64,000 nt of DNA from Bilabrum cf. latius (Eukaryota > Bigyra: Bicosoecida > Bigyra > Bicosoecida), in the NCBI GenBank assembly GCA_965178125.1, contig OZ237740.1:1178001-1242000 (forward strand), in the 5' to 3' direction. A program made the translations under genes and the position numbers. Below are positions 44,391 through 59,300 of the stretch, piece by piece (within the stretch, counting starts at the first letter, position 1; each line of letters starts with the position of its first letter). The notes beneath the pieces were generated by a model. The model was not told the DNA's origin and did not search any database. It saw nothing but the letters and a program-made list of their open reading frames with translations.

Positions 44391-47300
44391 ATGCAGCGAG
44401 TATTGGGATCGACCCCTTCACCGCTTGTAAGGTGCTGCTTCGGCGTGTTCGTCCTTTGAGCACGTATGGTTTTGAACGTAGCACCAATTTGGAATCTGTT
44501 GGTGTCACTGTGATAGTACCAATGAAATATTACATGTAGACTTGACTGATTCGTTGGTATCCGCCGCGTTTTAGCTTTGATTGCGACAACCTCAAGGTAC
44601 TTGTATCACTCTTGTACACCGCAGCCACCGTGCTAGGTGCAGCTAGCTGCATTCCTACAGCCGTCCAGTGACGAGGAGTTTGTCTATAGACTTTCACACG
44701 TATATCAATGGCAATCTGAGGCGTAGGTAAGGCCGGCACCCTCGATGTCTTGTTGCTTTGATTCCTTCGGATTGCTGAACATTTGCCCCATCCTCGTTTC
44801 CCGATATTCTTCCAGCGCAGATGGACTTGATGTCATGGCAGCCAATATTTGATCGCATCGATGCCATTATGCGACGAACACTGCGTCGGTGTCCATGGGT
44901 CCTGATCGATAGTGCTCTGACGCCTCCATCAGTGGATGCTCTGTGTCAAGCCTCTGCTTTGTTAGCGCACTGCGTTCGCTTCACCGCAACCACGATGCGC
45001 CATTCATGTCATTCGACAAATTACTCTTCGATGGAGGTGAGCGAGTAGCTGGGCAAGAGATTCAATGCAACGCAGTAGTCACGTCCCCGTTCCGCCCACT
45101 TGTGCACACCCACGCTGAATACACGCCCTCTCCCCTCTGCTCTTTGCCTGCCCTTGCCCAGGTGCTAGCGCTACTTCTGGGTGCCAGAGATGATGCACTC
45201 TACGAGCTGGCCGCAGAAGCCATCGCATCTGTTGCGTTCAACCGGCAGTATACTCTGCGCCTGAAGGACTTCGAGGGCCTCTCCGGACTGCCGCCACGCC
45301 TCATCCCGCGGCTCCTCGAGATGGCGGCTGGGCATGGCTTCAGTGGGTTCGACTGCGGCGGCGGTCAGAAAACTCACACCGGAACTGATGCCACAAGCCG
45401 AGCCCCGGCCTGCAAGAAGTCCATGATCGAGGCGCTCCAGGACGTCGAGGACCACGCCCTGGAACGAGGCACCGACGGTGCGGCCGAGCAGGGCCGTGGC
45501 TGGGCGCGCGGTGGCATGTTTGGCGATGCAGATGGTACGTCGGCATTCATGTAGGGCCCGTCCGACTCAGAGCGAGACCCAGACAGCGCTGCCTCGAACG
45601 AGTCGCCCATGCTTGCCCAACCCGACCGTGGATCCCCACGCTCGGGTGCTCCAGCGCAGCACCCGGCGAGGTTTAAGGCGAGCCATCCAGACATGGGCGT
45701 GCTAGCGATTGACTTTGTGTCTCGCAGGCCTGCCGCTGAAGATGCCCCAGACGTTGCCATGCGCCGGCGATCAAGTGTTGCATCCGTGGATGACCCCGCT
45801 GTGGGCAAGCCATAGGGTGGAAGGGGCGCAGCAGCATCCCAAGACCGTGGCTCGGCGGCGGCGGCAGCAGCGACGAGCTCTTCTTCGTCATCATCATCGA
45901 AAGCTGCATCCTTCTCGCAGCACAAAGGCAGCGCAGCATCTTCGTCGAGTGCTGGTGCAGGAGCCTCTGCTGCTGGCAGTGTGCCCATGCGCGATGATGA
46001 TGCCGAGGACGATCACCCAAAGGAACGGTTCGTGCCCGTCAGCGAAGAGGACCCAGACGTTGTTCTGGCGTAGATGGACGTGCAGCGCCTCAGCAAGCTG
46101 CCAAGAATGCCACGGAGTCGTGGTGCAATGATCGTCATGTGCGCAGCTCGGGGCGCGCTGCATATGCTGGGCAAGGCGACGGAGAGGGAGGCCCTCCTCC
46201 GTGGCGAATTTGTACCTGCAAGCCAAGCTGCCCTCGAGTACTCTGCGGGGCGCCGCCTCGGAGAGGCTGCAGGTCCATCGAGCGGTGCCGGTGCGACAGC
46301 AGGCGCAGCAACCCATGGCAGACCGAAGGTGCAGTCGCCAGTGTACGGACGATCTTGCCCCACGTGGATGGTCGTGGATGACATCGCACGGCGGTACAAG
46401 GTTCCGCTGTCTCTGCGATTCTGCCTGATGTGTCGCGTCAGGGCAGCAAGGTAGCTCACACACCCCAGCGTTGCGATCCGCAGAAGGCATTTGCGCATGC
46501 AGTTGCTGAACACCACCAGCATTCTCGCCTTGAACCAGGCCCTACTTGAGTCGAACAGTACATCGGTAGCAATGATTGCTGTGCTGGATGCAATGGAGAT
46601 TTTCAATCCTAATCCCAGTGCGAGGCTGCTGCAGTTCGCAGGCCTTCTGACCATGGGGCTATCAACTTCAGAGGAGGCTAGGGACAGCGAGGGGCCGGGG
46701 GTGGCCGCGAAAGCGTGGCTGAAGCAGCTGGATCAGCCCGCCGCCCAAGGTGCTCACGAGGCTGCGCTGGCGGCATTAAACGTCCCAAGACTGGTTAACA
46801 GCATCACAACGCCAGACTTTTTGGCTCGGCTTGGCCAGCAGTACCGACTTGGGGATCCGTCTGCGGAATACGCTGTGCAGATGATTCGCAGGGGCTCCTT
46901 GGACACATATGTAGAGGATGCGTACGTTGCAGCGGAGGGAGAATTCCTGCGCGACCCTTCGGATGCGGACAGATCAGCCCATCACGATGAGCCTACGTGC
47001 GCGTACGCAACAGCTCCCGACCAAAGTCTTGAGACGGGCAGGCCGGTGTCTTTGCCCGCACTTAGCCACTCAGAGGTAGCAAGCGAATCGAAAGTGGCTG
47101 AAGTCGCCGAAGAATGGCTGCGCAGGCGGCAAAGTGGCCATGGAAGCCCTCGACCCCTGCCCTCGGATGAGTCCGGTGGAGCTGCCGGGCAGGCAGCGAT
47201 GCCCAAGGGAGACTCAGACATAGACGCGGTAGACAGCACCCTCCGAGATGCCTAGCACGCAGCCGACGTCCGCCGCAAGGGCGGTAGCGAGACTGAAGCC

Positions 47301-50300
47301 TTCTCTGACATTGGGATCGTGACACCCCTGTTGCGTCGATTACTTGGCAGAGTGCAGCGAGGAGAGCCTCCTCCAGCCATCGCCAACGCGATTCAGTGCT
47401 TGCTGCGCGAGAAGCAAGACGTGGCAGACAATTTGACTGGGCTTTCTGCACCAGCCTCTGCGCATGGTGGGTATGGTCCAGCGACAGCCTCGGTATTTAC
47501 GCACGAATTGGGGCGAGCTATGACGGCTGCCAGAGAGACACGGCTGTTGCTTGATGAGTATCACGCAGTTTGTCCGAGCACATTTCGTGGACTGGCAGCA
47601 GCAGCCATAGACCAGATCTTGCAGGCGGAGCAAGTCGATGATGGAAACCCGCTGCTTCAGCTCGTTGGCCCAGCTGCAAGTGCCATCGGAATATGCAGAC
47701 CTTCTGGACCTTCAGTTCACGCCGCTCGGTGGGCTAGTCGCGTGTCGGCACGTTCTTCGGTGCCTCGCTGTGGCGCCAGGTCTTACATCCACCTGCACCC
47801 AATGATGCACCTGTGCACTGAACTCTCTGGAGGCAGTGACAGCCTCGAGTCTCGCCAGGAGCACGCAATCTAGTCATTACCTCCAGCCGGGGCGGCAATC
47901 GCCGCGGGCCACCCTATCGAGCTGGAGCTCGGCCTTGCCATGCTTCGTGGATTGGCGCCAGTCACTGGGCTTACCTTTGCTGCCTCGAGCGATCGTGGAG
48001 TTGACCCGGAAGTGCAGCGCCTGTCATCTCATGAAGACCTGGCGACCTCCCCGCTGAGTCCGGGCAGCGGACCAGCACGTGATGCAGCTTCAATCAGTAG
48101 CGATATCTCTCCTCTGGCTAAGCAAGAAGATCTGAAAGTCCCACCGGAGGTAGCGGCGGCCGGCACCGCTGGCGCGCTTGGCTTTGATGGTCGGGTTTCA
48201 TTTCAGCTTGAGTCCAAGGCTACACAGCTAGGACCGGATCTGTCAGCATCGGAGCTGCTCGCAGATTCGAGACTAACTTGGAAGCTGGATGCAATGCAGA
48301 CGCGCGCCCTGCGTCTCGCCTTTGCAGTGCCGAACTGCTCGCATCTTCTTGTTCCGTCGGCCGGTGTTCCTGGAGGCGAGTACACGACGAACAAGTAGCA
48401 CCTTCCACCGTTTGTCGACATAAAGCATAATCTTGCGCGGCTCTCTAGCAGGAAGCTAGCTACCCAGCCGTCGGCTGGGCTGGCAAAGTCGGCCTGGTCG
48501 GACTCAATGCAGTGGCAAGCGCCTGTTTTGCCGGCTCCGTGGGCCGATACACACCTGAGCAAGGCGGGCTGCCATGGTGGGATGGCGGGAGCGTCTGGCA
48601 AGGCCGGCTTTGGCAGCATGGACATGGTACAGCGCTTGTTTACAGGAGCTGACACCAGCCCGTGGACGGCTGCGGTCCCTGCAGGTGTTGGGACCATTGA
48701 CAGCAAGTGGATCAAGACAGCTTCACACGACGAGGCTTAGAACATGATATCTCTGCTTTGCGCAACCATGGTATGCGGTTTGAGCGATGACAGGAAGTCT
48801 GCCAACGCAGTAGGAGAAGCTGCGGTGGGACTCGTGGGAGTGCATGCGAGAAGCATTTCGCAGCACGAGTGCCTTCTTCGTGGCTTGGTACTTGTGCATC
48901 GCGTGATGGTGGATGGGACCTTGGATCAGTACGGAGACCCGGGCAGTACACCGGAATTTGTGGGAGAGATGAAACCGCACGCTCGTGCAGCAGCTCGAGC
49001 GCGTCAGCTGCTTATGGATCACCACATGAGCTCCACTGTTGAACTCAGCCCCCCGCCAGGTATCGCCGAGCTGGAGTAGCACCTGCGACGGTTGCGTCGG
49101 TCTGCCGCCACAAGTGCGTCGAGCAGCTCGTCGCCGTCTGCACAGCCTTAGGCAGACTACTCAGATGGACTGTGCAAGTTGAGTAGAATCGAACACGACC
49201 CCATCGTCACACCGCCGTCGTGGAGAGATCCAGGCCGCCTGCTCGGTGCTCCAGTGCGAAACAGAGAGCTAGCCGAATCGCTTCGCAGTGCCACTGCTAG
49301 CAAGTACGATGAACTGTTTGGCTTCGTGCAGATTGAAGACACCCCCGCGGAAGCCCTATCGCCAATTTATACTGCCACAATGCCGCTGTCTCCAAGGCAG
49401 CGGTGTGAAACAGTCATTCTTAGCAAGGTGATTCACGGCGCTCTGCAGCTGGCCGAGGGCGTTGAACTCATGCAACCGTTACTAGTCATTCACGAAGCTG
49501 ACCCAGACGAAGGCAAGGACTCAGCTGCGGATCAATAGAAAAGCAGCGGTTCAGGTGCAGCTTCAAGCGCGGCATCTGCAGCAATGGAGGATGATGAGCA
49601 TGTGGCAGATAGGGAGCCAAGCCATCGCCGAGCCCGAGTTTCCCCTGAGCTGGTCGAATCCTTGTACGGTATCGCAGGTTCCGGAGCCCTGGTGGCATCG
49701 AGAGATTCTGATTTCATTGCATTCGTGAAGTGTGTTTTGGCATTCCCTAGAATGGTGGGGAGGGTGGTATATTAGCGAACGTTGGAGATCCTGGCCCACG
49801 CTGTCCATGAGGACCCAGGCAGAGCTTCGGTGTTGCATTAGAGTGGAATATCTCCGTTGTTCGCATAGTCCATTCTGAATCGCCAGCTTCCGCCGGGACC
49901 AGATGTTATGCTTATTGCCGCGCGGCTGTTGGCGGGCTTGTTGCTTCCAAAGACTGGCTGCAGGGCGCTATTGCTGGAGTGCGACCCGGTGCGGCCGCCG
50001 ACGACCAATGTCCGTGAGAGCATTGATGGGTCCCAGCCAACAGTTTCGTCGGATACATCGTATGCTGAGCTGCTCCGCAGTCCCTCAAGTATTGAGATCA
50101 GGGCCCGGGCTCCTGCTGACAGAAGTTTGGATATTGCTCTCGCAAGGCAGGACGGTCCTTTGCTGCAGCGCGCTCTGCGGGACAGTAGGGATGGCCAACT
50201 TGACAGCGCCATACTCCTAGAGCATATGAGGACCTACGCTGTTGGCGTGAATGTGTATTCGAGCGATGTATCATTGGACGGTGACTTGGACGAGGCATCA

Positions 50301-53300
50301 AAGACGAAGGAGCTCACGCATGCAGACAAGTGCATCGGCGCAGCCCGAACCCGAGGCTTGGCTGCGTTGGTTTCTGGACTGATCGGCGGTCTCTGGAATC
50401 CATCTCTAGCATGTGGTGCTGGCTGGTTTGATGTACCTAGCACTAGATCGAATGAGCTTGGGTGGGTGTATGACTCTGGTAGAGTAGCCTAGTGCGGGAT
50501 CGATTCATTCTGTAAAACTGTTGGATGGGACAGCTGGCAGACCCTCCATTCGCCGGAGCAGTCGTTGAGTCCAGAAAGCAGCCTACCCCCCTTGTTCGGC
50601 GTGGTTGAAGATCGACCCGCTCGGGACCACGATGCAACTCGTTCGGGTGCGGTTGACGATCGAGCTCGCCGCCTGCATCACGCTCCCGTCTCTCGCAATT
50701 TTTCCTTCAGCCACGACTATGAGGATGACTATTGCACAATTCCTATGCTAGGATCCAGTGAAAGGAAGCTCAATGGTTTCATCTTACGCGGAAGCCACTC
50801 CCAGAAACCAGTGCAAAAGACGGGTTTCAACATGGCTGGAAGCACAGAAGTTGCAGCTGCTATCAATGACATTGCCAAGCTGGAGCTGGATTGTATCGAA
50901 TTTAAGCGAGCTTGTGCTATCGCAGTCGTGTCGAATATCTCTAGCATGAGAGCATCCATGTTTCTCGCAAGGGGTGCAGGTATCAATTGTGCCATGAAAG
51001 GTGTTGCGGATTTGTGTGATCTGTCATCTGTAGCTTCAGCACCAGGCTAGGAGGATGTGCTGAAGGCGAACGATTTGGCCATTATAGAAATGATTTGCAA
51101 ATCAAGGTAGCGGCAAGGGCTGCTTCACGTCTCGCAAATGCTTAAGTCACTGGAGGCAGGCGTGCTACGGCAAGTATGCCAGACTGAAGTGATGCCTGGG
51201 TCTTGGATGGCTCATACAGGCGGGCTCCGGCACATTAGGGCAATCATGCAGCCATTTGGACCATTGATGCTTGCGCATAGCCGCACTGGTACTGGACCCA
51301 CGGGGGCTTCCTAGCGAGGTAGCTCTTTTTCCGACTAGGCAGGGGGCAACAGTGGCACGCAGCATGAGCGTTGTGATGATTTCGGCTACGATTCAGTGTG
51401 GCCGGCGCATTCCACCCTTCCTTTTTCTGCTGCGATGCTGCACCTGCTGCTGGATTCTTACCACTTGTCTTTGCCGGCACACCTATTGACGTACTCAGGA
51501 CAGTTTTGGCGAGTCGGTGTAGACGCTACGGAGGGGCTGTGTAAGGGCGCACGCAACCTGCAATTCAATGCCAGGCATGGCTCGCACATGGATTCACTAA
51601 GCGGTCAGTCTCCGGGTGTCCACCGGACGAAGTAGAGCTCCGAAGCCGAGCACGAGTCCCGAGTGGGCCAGATGAATTTGCTGCTGGCAACTGTAGAGAA
51701 TCTCCGGCTAGATTTCTTGTCTTGCGATGACTTTGGTTCTGGCAGCCGTCAAACGAGGTCTGGGTCTCCAGACCGGGCTCTTGACTTTCCATCTGGCTTC
51801 ACGGCTTTGAATCAAGTGTTCATGACCCACTGCCCAGCTTAGTTTGTTGCTGCATGCACGTCTGCCACATTGCACGATGTTGCCGTCGCGGAGAAGTATG
51901 CCCTTGTAGATCATGACGGGGCCGGCCTCCAGGTCACTGGCTGTGCGCTGCACTTACCATCAGATTGCATCGACCTGGTCAGAGTTGCTTCTACTCCGCT
52001 GGATGCATCCCTTGCCAGCGCGTCGGATCCTAGCGCGTTCTTGCGTGGCGTTGCTTGCCACGGTCGGCCGTACGTTGGTCGTGGGAAGAATAAGATTTTG
52101 TCTCCGCTGCAGGCATTGATCGGCGGACTTTCTATTGCGTCCATACCAGGCTCATCTGCAAGCTCGCTAGATGGAATCCAGCGTGATTTGGGAGAAGCTG
52201 GACTGCCATCGGAATTAGCCCTGCTGCAGCAATGGTCAAGGTGCTATCTTGCCCAATCATCTTTGCTTCGACTCAGCTCTGTAGGCAGGTAGCTTGCGGG
52301 ATTTGTAAGGCAATCTAGATCTGCGATTGATGACGTCGACACGCAGCCCAGTCAGCCGGAGATCATGCAAGCGCAGCTAGAAATGGAAAGGTACCGCACT
52401 GGCCTGGACGGTAAGCCCCTCAAACGCACGGATGTAGCCGCCGCGGGATTCGAGCTAGCGCACGCTCGCAGAGCAACCGCATGGATGCTGCGATGGATGC
52501 AGCCACTTGTGGATGTGGTGTTGCAGGAAGGTCTTCTCGTTCGACTCTCCAGACTTTTGGCAGCATGCCATCTCGAATCGGCGGCGGTCGACTTGGCACA
52601 CACTCGGATGCTATTTGACGCAGCACCTAGCCGATCCGTCGACCCTCTAAAGTCTCTGCTGCCACGATCGTGTGCGAATGTCGAAGGGTTCATTGAGTAC
52701 CCGCCTGCAGGATCTGGATAGGCCAGCTCTCGAGGGGCCCAAGTGACCCTCCCATTGTCGCCGATGCTTGCAAGTCGCTGCGCTTTAATGAACTCTTGCG
52801 GGGCGCTCGGCACCATGATAAAAGCTCTTGGAAATGAGCTTATCTACATGCCAAAGTCCGTCCAAATCCCGCACAAGATACACGTCTCAAAGAAGGAGGT
52901 GCTGGCGCTGCGTCTCGCCGTGTGGGCTGGGCCACTAATGCGACAGTCAGCTGCTGCTTGCAACATGCTGCTGTTACTTCCATTTGCTGACTGCCCATGG
53001 ATGTGCCCATTTGATCTCAAGGCAGCAGTGGAGTCTGTACAAGTCTGCCTGGCTGAAGTGTCTGGGCGAGTTGATGCCAGCGAGGTGTTGCGAACCCCTG
53101 CGTCTTAGTCGATGCGAACTGGGCAGACTGCTGTTGTAGACGAGTTACCAGGCCCAGGTTTCTCTGCAAATGACGACGCATTCTCGAGGCTATTTAGCGG
53201 AATCAGTGATCCAATCATCTTGTCAAAGGCGGACTCGAGCCAGGTGCAGGTACCAGGAGCTCCTAGAGTTGCGTCTGCTGCTTCTGGAGCAGGGGCGAGT

Positions 53301-56300
53301 AGCGTTGAAGAGGCCACGCCCATCTTGGATTCACTAGCAGATCAGTGCTCTGCCAGACTCAAAGAGGCTGAAAAGCTTGCTCAAGTGTGCTCAGATGCCG
53401 ACCGAGGCGCAAAAGACGCACCAATTGCCGTCAGCAACGCAATAGCTAGCGTGATAAATATTCCTGCGCTCTCAGCAGACCGCTCCAAGAAGTCTCGAGG
53501 CACGAGGGCATTTCAGCCATCCAGCTCCCGATCGAGTCCATTCTTTCGATCCATGCACGTGTTGAGCTGCAGCGGTAGCTTGAATGCGATTCGCGTAAAA
53601 GCACTAGCTTGCTTAGGATCCGAAGTACGCCGGGCCCTGTCGGACAACAGTACGAGCGCAGATGTCGACCTGAACCTGGGCAGATACTACTGCCCGTCTG
53701 CATCGGGTCTAATATCCATGAATAGGTACGGCATCGCACACCGTGTGTTTTCCTGTGCTAGGTTTGTGGTCCAACAGATGCACGACGAAGATGCTGCAGG
53801 AAGTGGTCCTTTGCACTGGCTGCAAGACTCCAAGCTTGAGGTTGCTGCCCGAGCTGCATTGGGAAGCAAGGCTGATGCGGACGTTGAACAGGTTGTGGAT
53901 TCTTCTCGAGCGTCTATTAAGCGCAGCGCCTTCATGGCCACAGCATCAGCCGCTGTACTGATGTCGAACACCGCAGGAAATCTAGACGTTCCCGGAATGA
54001 AGTTTCCAACTCTTGGCTCGTCGCAAGGACTTGTTGACAGCGATGTGGACCAGCTGCGAGACCACATGGCAAGCTCAAGGGAGCCGTTCTCTTTTTCGTC
54101 GAGTAGAACACACGTAGAGCGTGTTAAGGATCTTTCTCATAGTGTTGATCAGCCCTTTTAGCAGGTCGGAATGTCAGATGATTCGATGGGACAAGCCGCC
54201 GGTGCCAGCGATATGTCTGGATCGCAACAGCATGCTGATGATCTGGTATATTTGACCAGGTTCATCGCAGCTCGGGTTTGGGTGCTGCATGTAAATCCCA
54301 CACTAGCTGCAATTTTGGATGAGCAAGCCGCGAAAGAGAGTTTCTCAGCGGGACCGGACGTGACTGCCCTGGCAACGACCAGGGCTGCGAGGCAGGAGTC
54401 TCTGCTGGGACGGTAGGCTGCCATGTCCGCGTATAGGGAGTATCCAAAGGTCAAATCGGGGCAGTTGCCATTTGAAGGACTATCTGAAGCAATGGTGGGA
54501 ATTTGCTCTGAGCCGCAGCCTGTATCTCACTAGTCCCTGTACTCCATGCCTGGCCGATCGGTCGTGCAGGAGTGTATTGGCGAAATTGAAGTAGTGTCAG
54601 CTCAGCGCTCAAGTGCGACCGGCCTGGCACTAGGATGGAGCGGAAGGGTGCTTGAACAGATTGTCCCTGACTCGATGGAGCTTCGACATGCTCACGCGGC
54701 GGTACAGCAGCAGTTTCTTCTTGACTTCTTGCCTGTTGGGCTCCACTCTTGCTTCTCGACTCTGCCACAACACGTCTCCTCGGTGATTGTCAAGCTTTTG
54801 TCCGATGTTCAAATGTCATACGAGCCGAGTGATGAAGACAAAGCGAAATCTGGGTACGGAATCTAGCAACAGTACGCAAGGCAGCAAGGTTTTGGGTTTC
54901 TTCCATCCGATGAAGGGTCCACCTCCTAGAGTCAAGCAAGCTTACTGCCATCGAAACCATCCGTTTCAGATGCTATCCGAGTGGCAAGGCAGAGTATTCG
55001 AGGTGACTATGACGCTGTTCGGGGCATAGGACGGACACCTGGGTCATATGCTACAGATAGATCGATTTTGGAGGGTGTTGAGCACGTTCACACCGACTCA
55101 ATGGGGCTCATTGATTCTGGAGTGCAATGGAGACGGGATGCTTCTGCAGGCGATTAGAGAATTCCTGAGGATGCTGCAAGCGACAGCAGTGTCCTCGGAA
55201 AGGTTGCCAAATCGATGGACAAGCAGGTAGATCGCACTGAACGGTATGAAAATGGGGAGCTGTAGGATGATGCGTTGCCTGTGAGCGACCCATACCACTC
55301 TCATGTCCCGAGTCGAATTGGAAGCTTTGGGCATCTTCCGGGGAGTGCTTTCGATGCAGCAGCTACCCACAGTACGCTGCCCATTTTGTGCAAGCGATTG
55401 GATGCTTTCGTTCAGCCAGATCCTTGGGATGTCACCGTGTCGGAAATGCTTCCAATGAAGCCTACCAAGAAGGGGTCTGCTGCAACTTTGATGGTCAGGC
55501 AGCACGGGAGCAGGCTGCCTCCTACGAGCTGGGGGGCGCAATGTGCGAGGTCAAGACTGCCGAATTCCCTTCTTTGGGCAACGGGTGGGCTCGTCTCTCG
55601 CACCACGAACTCGAGCTTGCACTACCGAGACATGAATGCCAGCGATGAGTTGAATCACATCGCTACAGACAGTCAGTTGCTCGACCAATCGACGTTTTTT
55701 ATGAATAGGGAGCGTTCAGGGGTATTTAAAAACCAGTCGATGCTGCTCGGACTCGATTACTTTGCAGTTAAGCGTGATCCGCAGCACGCTGTACGAATTG
55801 AAAGACACTAGGGTCAAGCGACAGTGGAGGACTTCGTTCGAGATGCCAGCTCATCTGAGACTTTGACACATCGCGACTTGATTAGGTGCAAACAGATGTA
55901 TTGGCAAAGTGGAACTCCACAGGCCCGGTCGGAGGTGCTCGTGCACGAACTGCAGGCCTACCCCTTCGAGCAATCTACGCCGGAGCACTTCTAGAATTTG
56001 CTAGGATCCGGTGGCGTTACTCACAGGCTCGGCGGCATGCCACAGCAGCTACGTGCACTTGCCAGATGTAACGGGACCCAATCGAGGTCCAGGGTGTCAG
56101 TCGTGAATGGCCTTAGGCCAGAGTGGGTACCGCTCGGCATGAAGGGCTCGGCTTGGAATCGCCAAGGTGCTGCAAGTCGGCTGAAGAACGACGAGTGCGG
56201 CGCCGCTCTTGAGCTTGCGCTGACCTGGTCAGGCGGTTGGGCACCAGTGAGCAAGCTAGCAGATGCTGAAATAGCCGCACAGGATGCAGTGCGGCGTTCG

Positions 56301-59300
56301 CAAGGCCAATTCAGGGCCCCGATTCTGCCGGGCTATGGATGTGCTCTGTATGGCAGAGGTGTAAAGCGTCAGATGGTGACTCCCACGAAGCAGCTCACAG
56401 CATAGTTGGACCTCGCCGCGGTGCTTGCAGCACACCGTAGGGGTCGTGCAGTGATGGCTGCTGCTGCCATCTGGCGGCACTGCGCCCCGTATGCCGCTCT
56501 GCAGGTGGCTGAGGTACCTGTGCCTGGATCGGCAAGATCGGTGCTGCCTGGGACCGTCGATGCAAGGCCTGCTTTCTTACCGACCCTGTGTAGTGGAGAC
56601 GTACTGAGAGGTCCGCTGTAGCAGCTGTTGCTCGCACACCCAAGAGTTCTGCGGTTTGTGTTTCCGAGTGGCCATCCAGCCAGGCCAGCGAACGCTGGAG
56701 TTGACCGGTATGCTATATTTAGGGGTATCAGCAAGTGCATGTTTGATGCGTGTAATTAGCTTGCACTGCTGTTAGACTCGCCCGGTGGGCCTAGAGATAG
56801 CTGCAGGTCTAGAGAGGATGAAATCCGCGCCCTCGACATGCAAGCAAGTAACTTTGGTCGTATGCTGCTTGCCGTCCTTGATACTGTCCCAGACTCATCC
56901 AGGGCCGACATCCTGGGACTTCGGCATGCCAACGCCGGTGATGGCCCCCATGGTGTGCTACCAGAGGTACTATGTGCAACCCTTGCAGCTCTACAGCGCG
57001 CTGCGCCACTCGCCGAGTCGGTTCCACTTCGCAGCTCCCCCGTGTATAACGCCTCGGTCGGCGCCAATCGACCAGTCCTACCTCTTGAGCCGCAGACTGG
57101 CGCAATGTTGAGCAGCATGGATTGCGCCGAGGCTGTTTGTGATCTGCTAGTTTACTGCTTGGCGGAGGGTGTATTGCGCGCTGAGGCCGGAGAGCTAGGC
57201 TTTGAGACTGCCAACACATCCACTGTGGCAGGTTTGCTTGCTGTAGCTGAGGCCGCGGACTCCCGAATGGATAGTGTATCATTGGTCCCGTTCGATCGTG
57301 GAATCAAGTTGTTGCGTTCCGTGACCGCCTTGCTGCGGCTTGCAAAGCCAAATTCGAAGGCTGTATCAGCGGTGATGCGCCTGCTCAAGGAGCTCGTGAA
57401 GGACCAGCGGCTGGCACGACACTTTGCCATGCATGGTGGCCTAGAGTCATTGCTTGCAATGCAGTCGTTCAATTGGAACGACTGCCTGGTTGGAGATGCT
57501 TCGACAATCTTCCAAAGGATTTGTACGGAGCCTGCGGAGTCTTGCAGGAGCTTCCGTACCGCAATCATAGCTTGCATCAAGGAGAAACAGGCATCAATGC
57601 ACGCCAAAATTGACGAAGCTGCTGTTCAATTCAGAAAGATGGTTTCGACTACTACCTTGGAAACAGGAACAGTGGTAGACTCCGCGATACGCCACGTATA
57701 CAACGCTGGGGCTGCAAGCCAAGGTGATCCAGTCAGCAATGCTGCGCCTTCGCTGAATGATTCAGCATAGGCTGCCATGAGTGATGGCGAATCAGGCACC
57801 GCTGCAGACGAGCGTAGCGCTGCCAGTTCCAGCGATACACTCGAGCGCAAAGAAGAGGATACATCTGAAAGCAAGACTGAAGACGCATCTGAGAGCAAGG
57901 AGGAGGATGCATCTGAGGGCAAGGAAGAAGAACCTTCTGGCAGGCAGGGGCGAGTTATGGCCACTTCTACAAGTGGCACCAGACCCGCACCAGCAACCCT
58001 TGCAAAATCATCAGACCATGTATCACGTGGGTCCAAGCGCGTACGAATAGCATCGGAACGCTCTCCGAGCTCTCTTCGCGTTTCTCTCGGTGAGCTGGTT
58101 GGAGACTTGAAAGGCTACGTGCAGCGTGACCCTGCCGTGTTTATTATGGCGTTGCTATCGGTTGCAGATGTTTAGGATGCCCATCGAGACGGTCTGTTCG
58201 ACCTCATTGCTTTGTATAAAGCATTGCGTGGTGCGGTGCATGTAGCTGCGCCAGAAGGCGAGGAGCTGTCCTACAATCCGACCGACATCCCTCCCATTTC
58301 GGTAGGTTTATTGTCTGAGGGTGATGCGCTCAAGGCCTAGCGTGTGGTTGCTACTGCAGTTGCAGAGATCACGGTGCGTCGTTCTAACATGAGCCGCGCC
58401 AGTAGTGCCGCTGGCACATCGATTGAGCGTTCCAGGAAAACCAAGGCGCTTTCACTACCACCTGTCGTGGCTGGATACCTTGCTCGAATTCCACAGGTGC
58501 AGGTGGCGGCATCTGCACTGGCATGGATGCTATGCAATGAGACATGTTCCCTACTTGGCTTCTCTTCGCGAAAGAATCGCACTGCATCCGAACTGGTGCA
58601 AGATCGGGCCTCTGCAGGGTGGAGTGGACTGCAGCGCGACAAGCACATGATGGCTGAAGCCCGAAGTGTTCCACTAGCACTCTGTGCCCACAGGATCTTG
58701 CATATTGTGACTCAGCTTTCACCGTCATTTCGGATGGCGGTGGCGACTGTACCTGCGGAGACACACCCGCTCATGCTGCACACCAAGTCAGCGCTAGAGG
58801 TGTGCATCGGGCGCACGCCCGGGTAGAAGCCGCAAGCGATCAATAATGATGCAAGCGTCCAACCAAAATCTCGCACCAACAAGGCGGCCAGCGAACACGC
58901 CAGCAGTCTAGCAGCCGTTCCATTAACACGGACCTCGAGCTAGGTTTCTCGCTCCAGCGGTCGCTCTCGGAAGAGGAAGCGTGCATCACTGTCGAGCAAG
59001 CCTGGCTCGTCAAACGTGCCAGCTACTCGATTGCAATCGAATGGCACTGCGACACCGAGCTTAAGTCGACATTTCGGACGGTCTTCAGACGGGTAGATTC
59101 TGATGGCAACCTCTGCAGTTGCTGGAGTGCTCGGCAAGCAGAGGCCGGAAGATGCTTTCCTGCTTCCAAGCCCGTTCATGCAGACGCTGTTGCTGCGAAT
59201 TATGCCAGCCATGAACTCAATGGATAACCCTGCGGTCGCTATTGGCCCGAGCCGGGGCGTTTTGCCTCTGGCGAGGCTGATCGCGGAAGCGCCCGGAGGC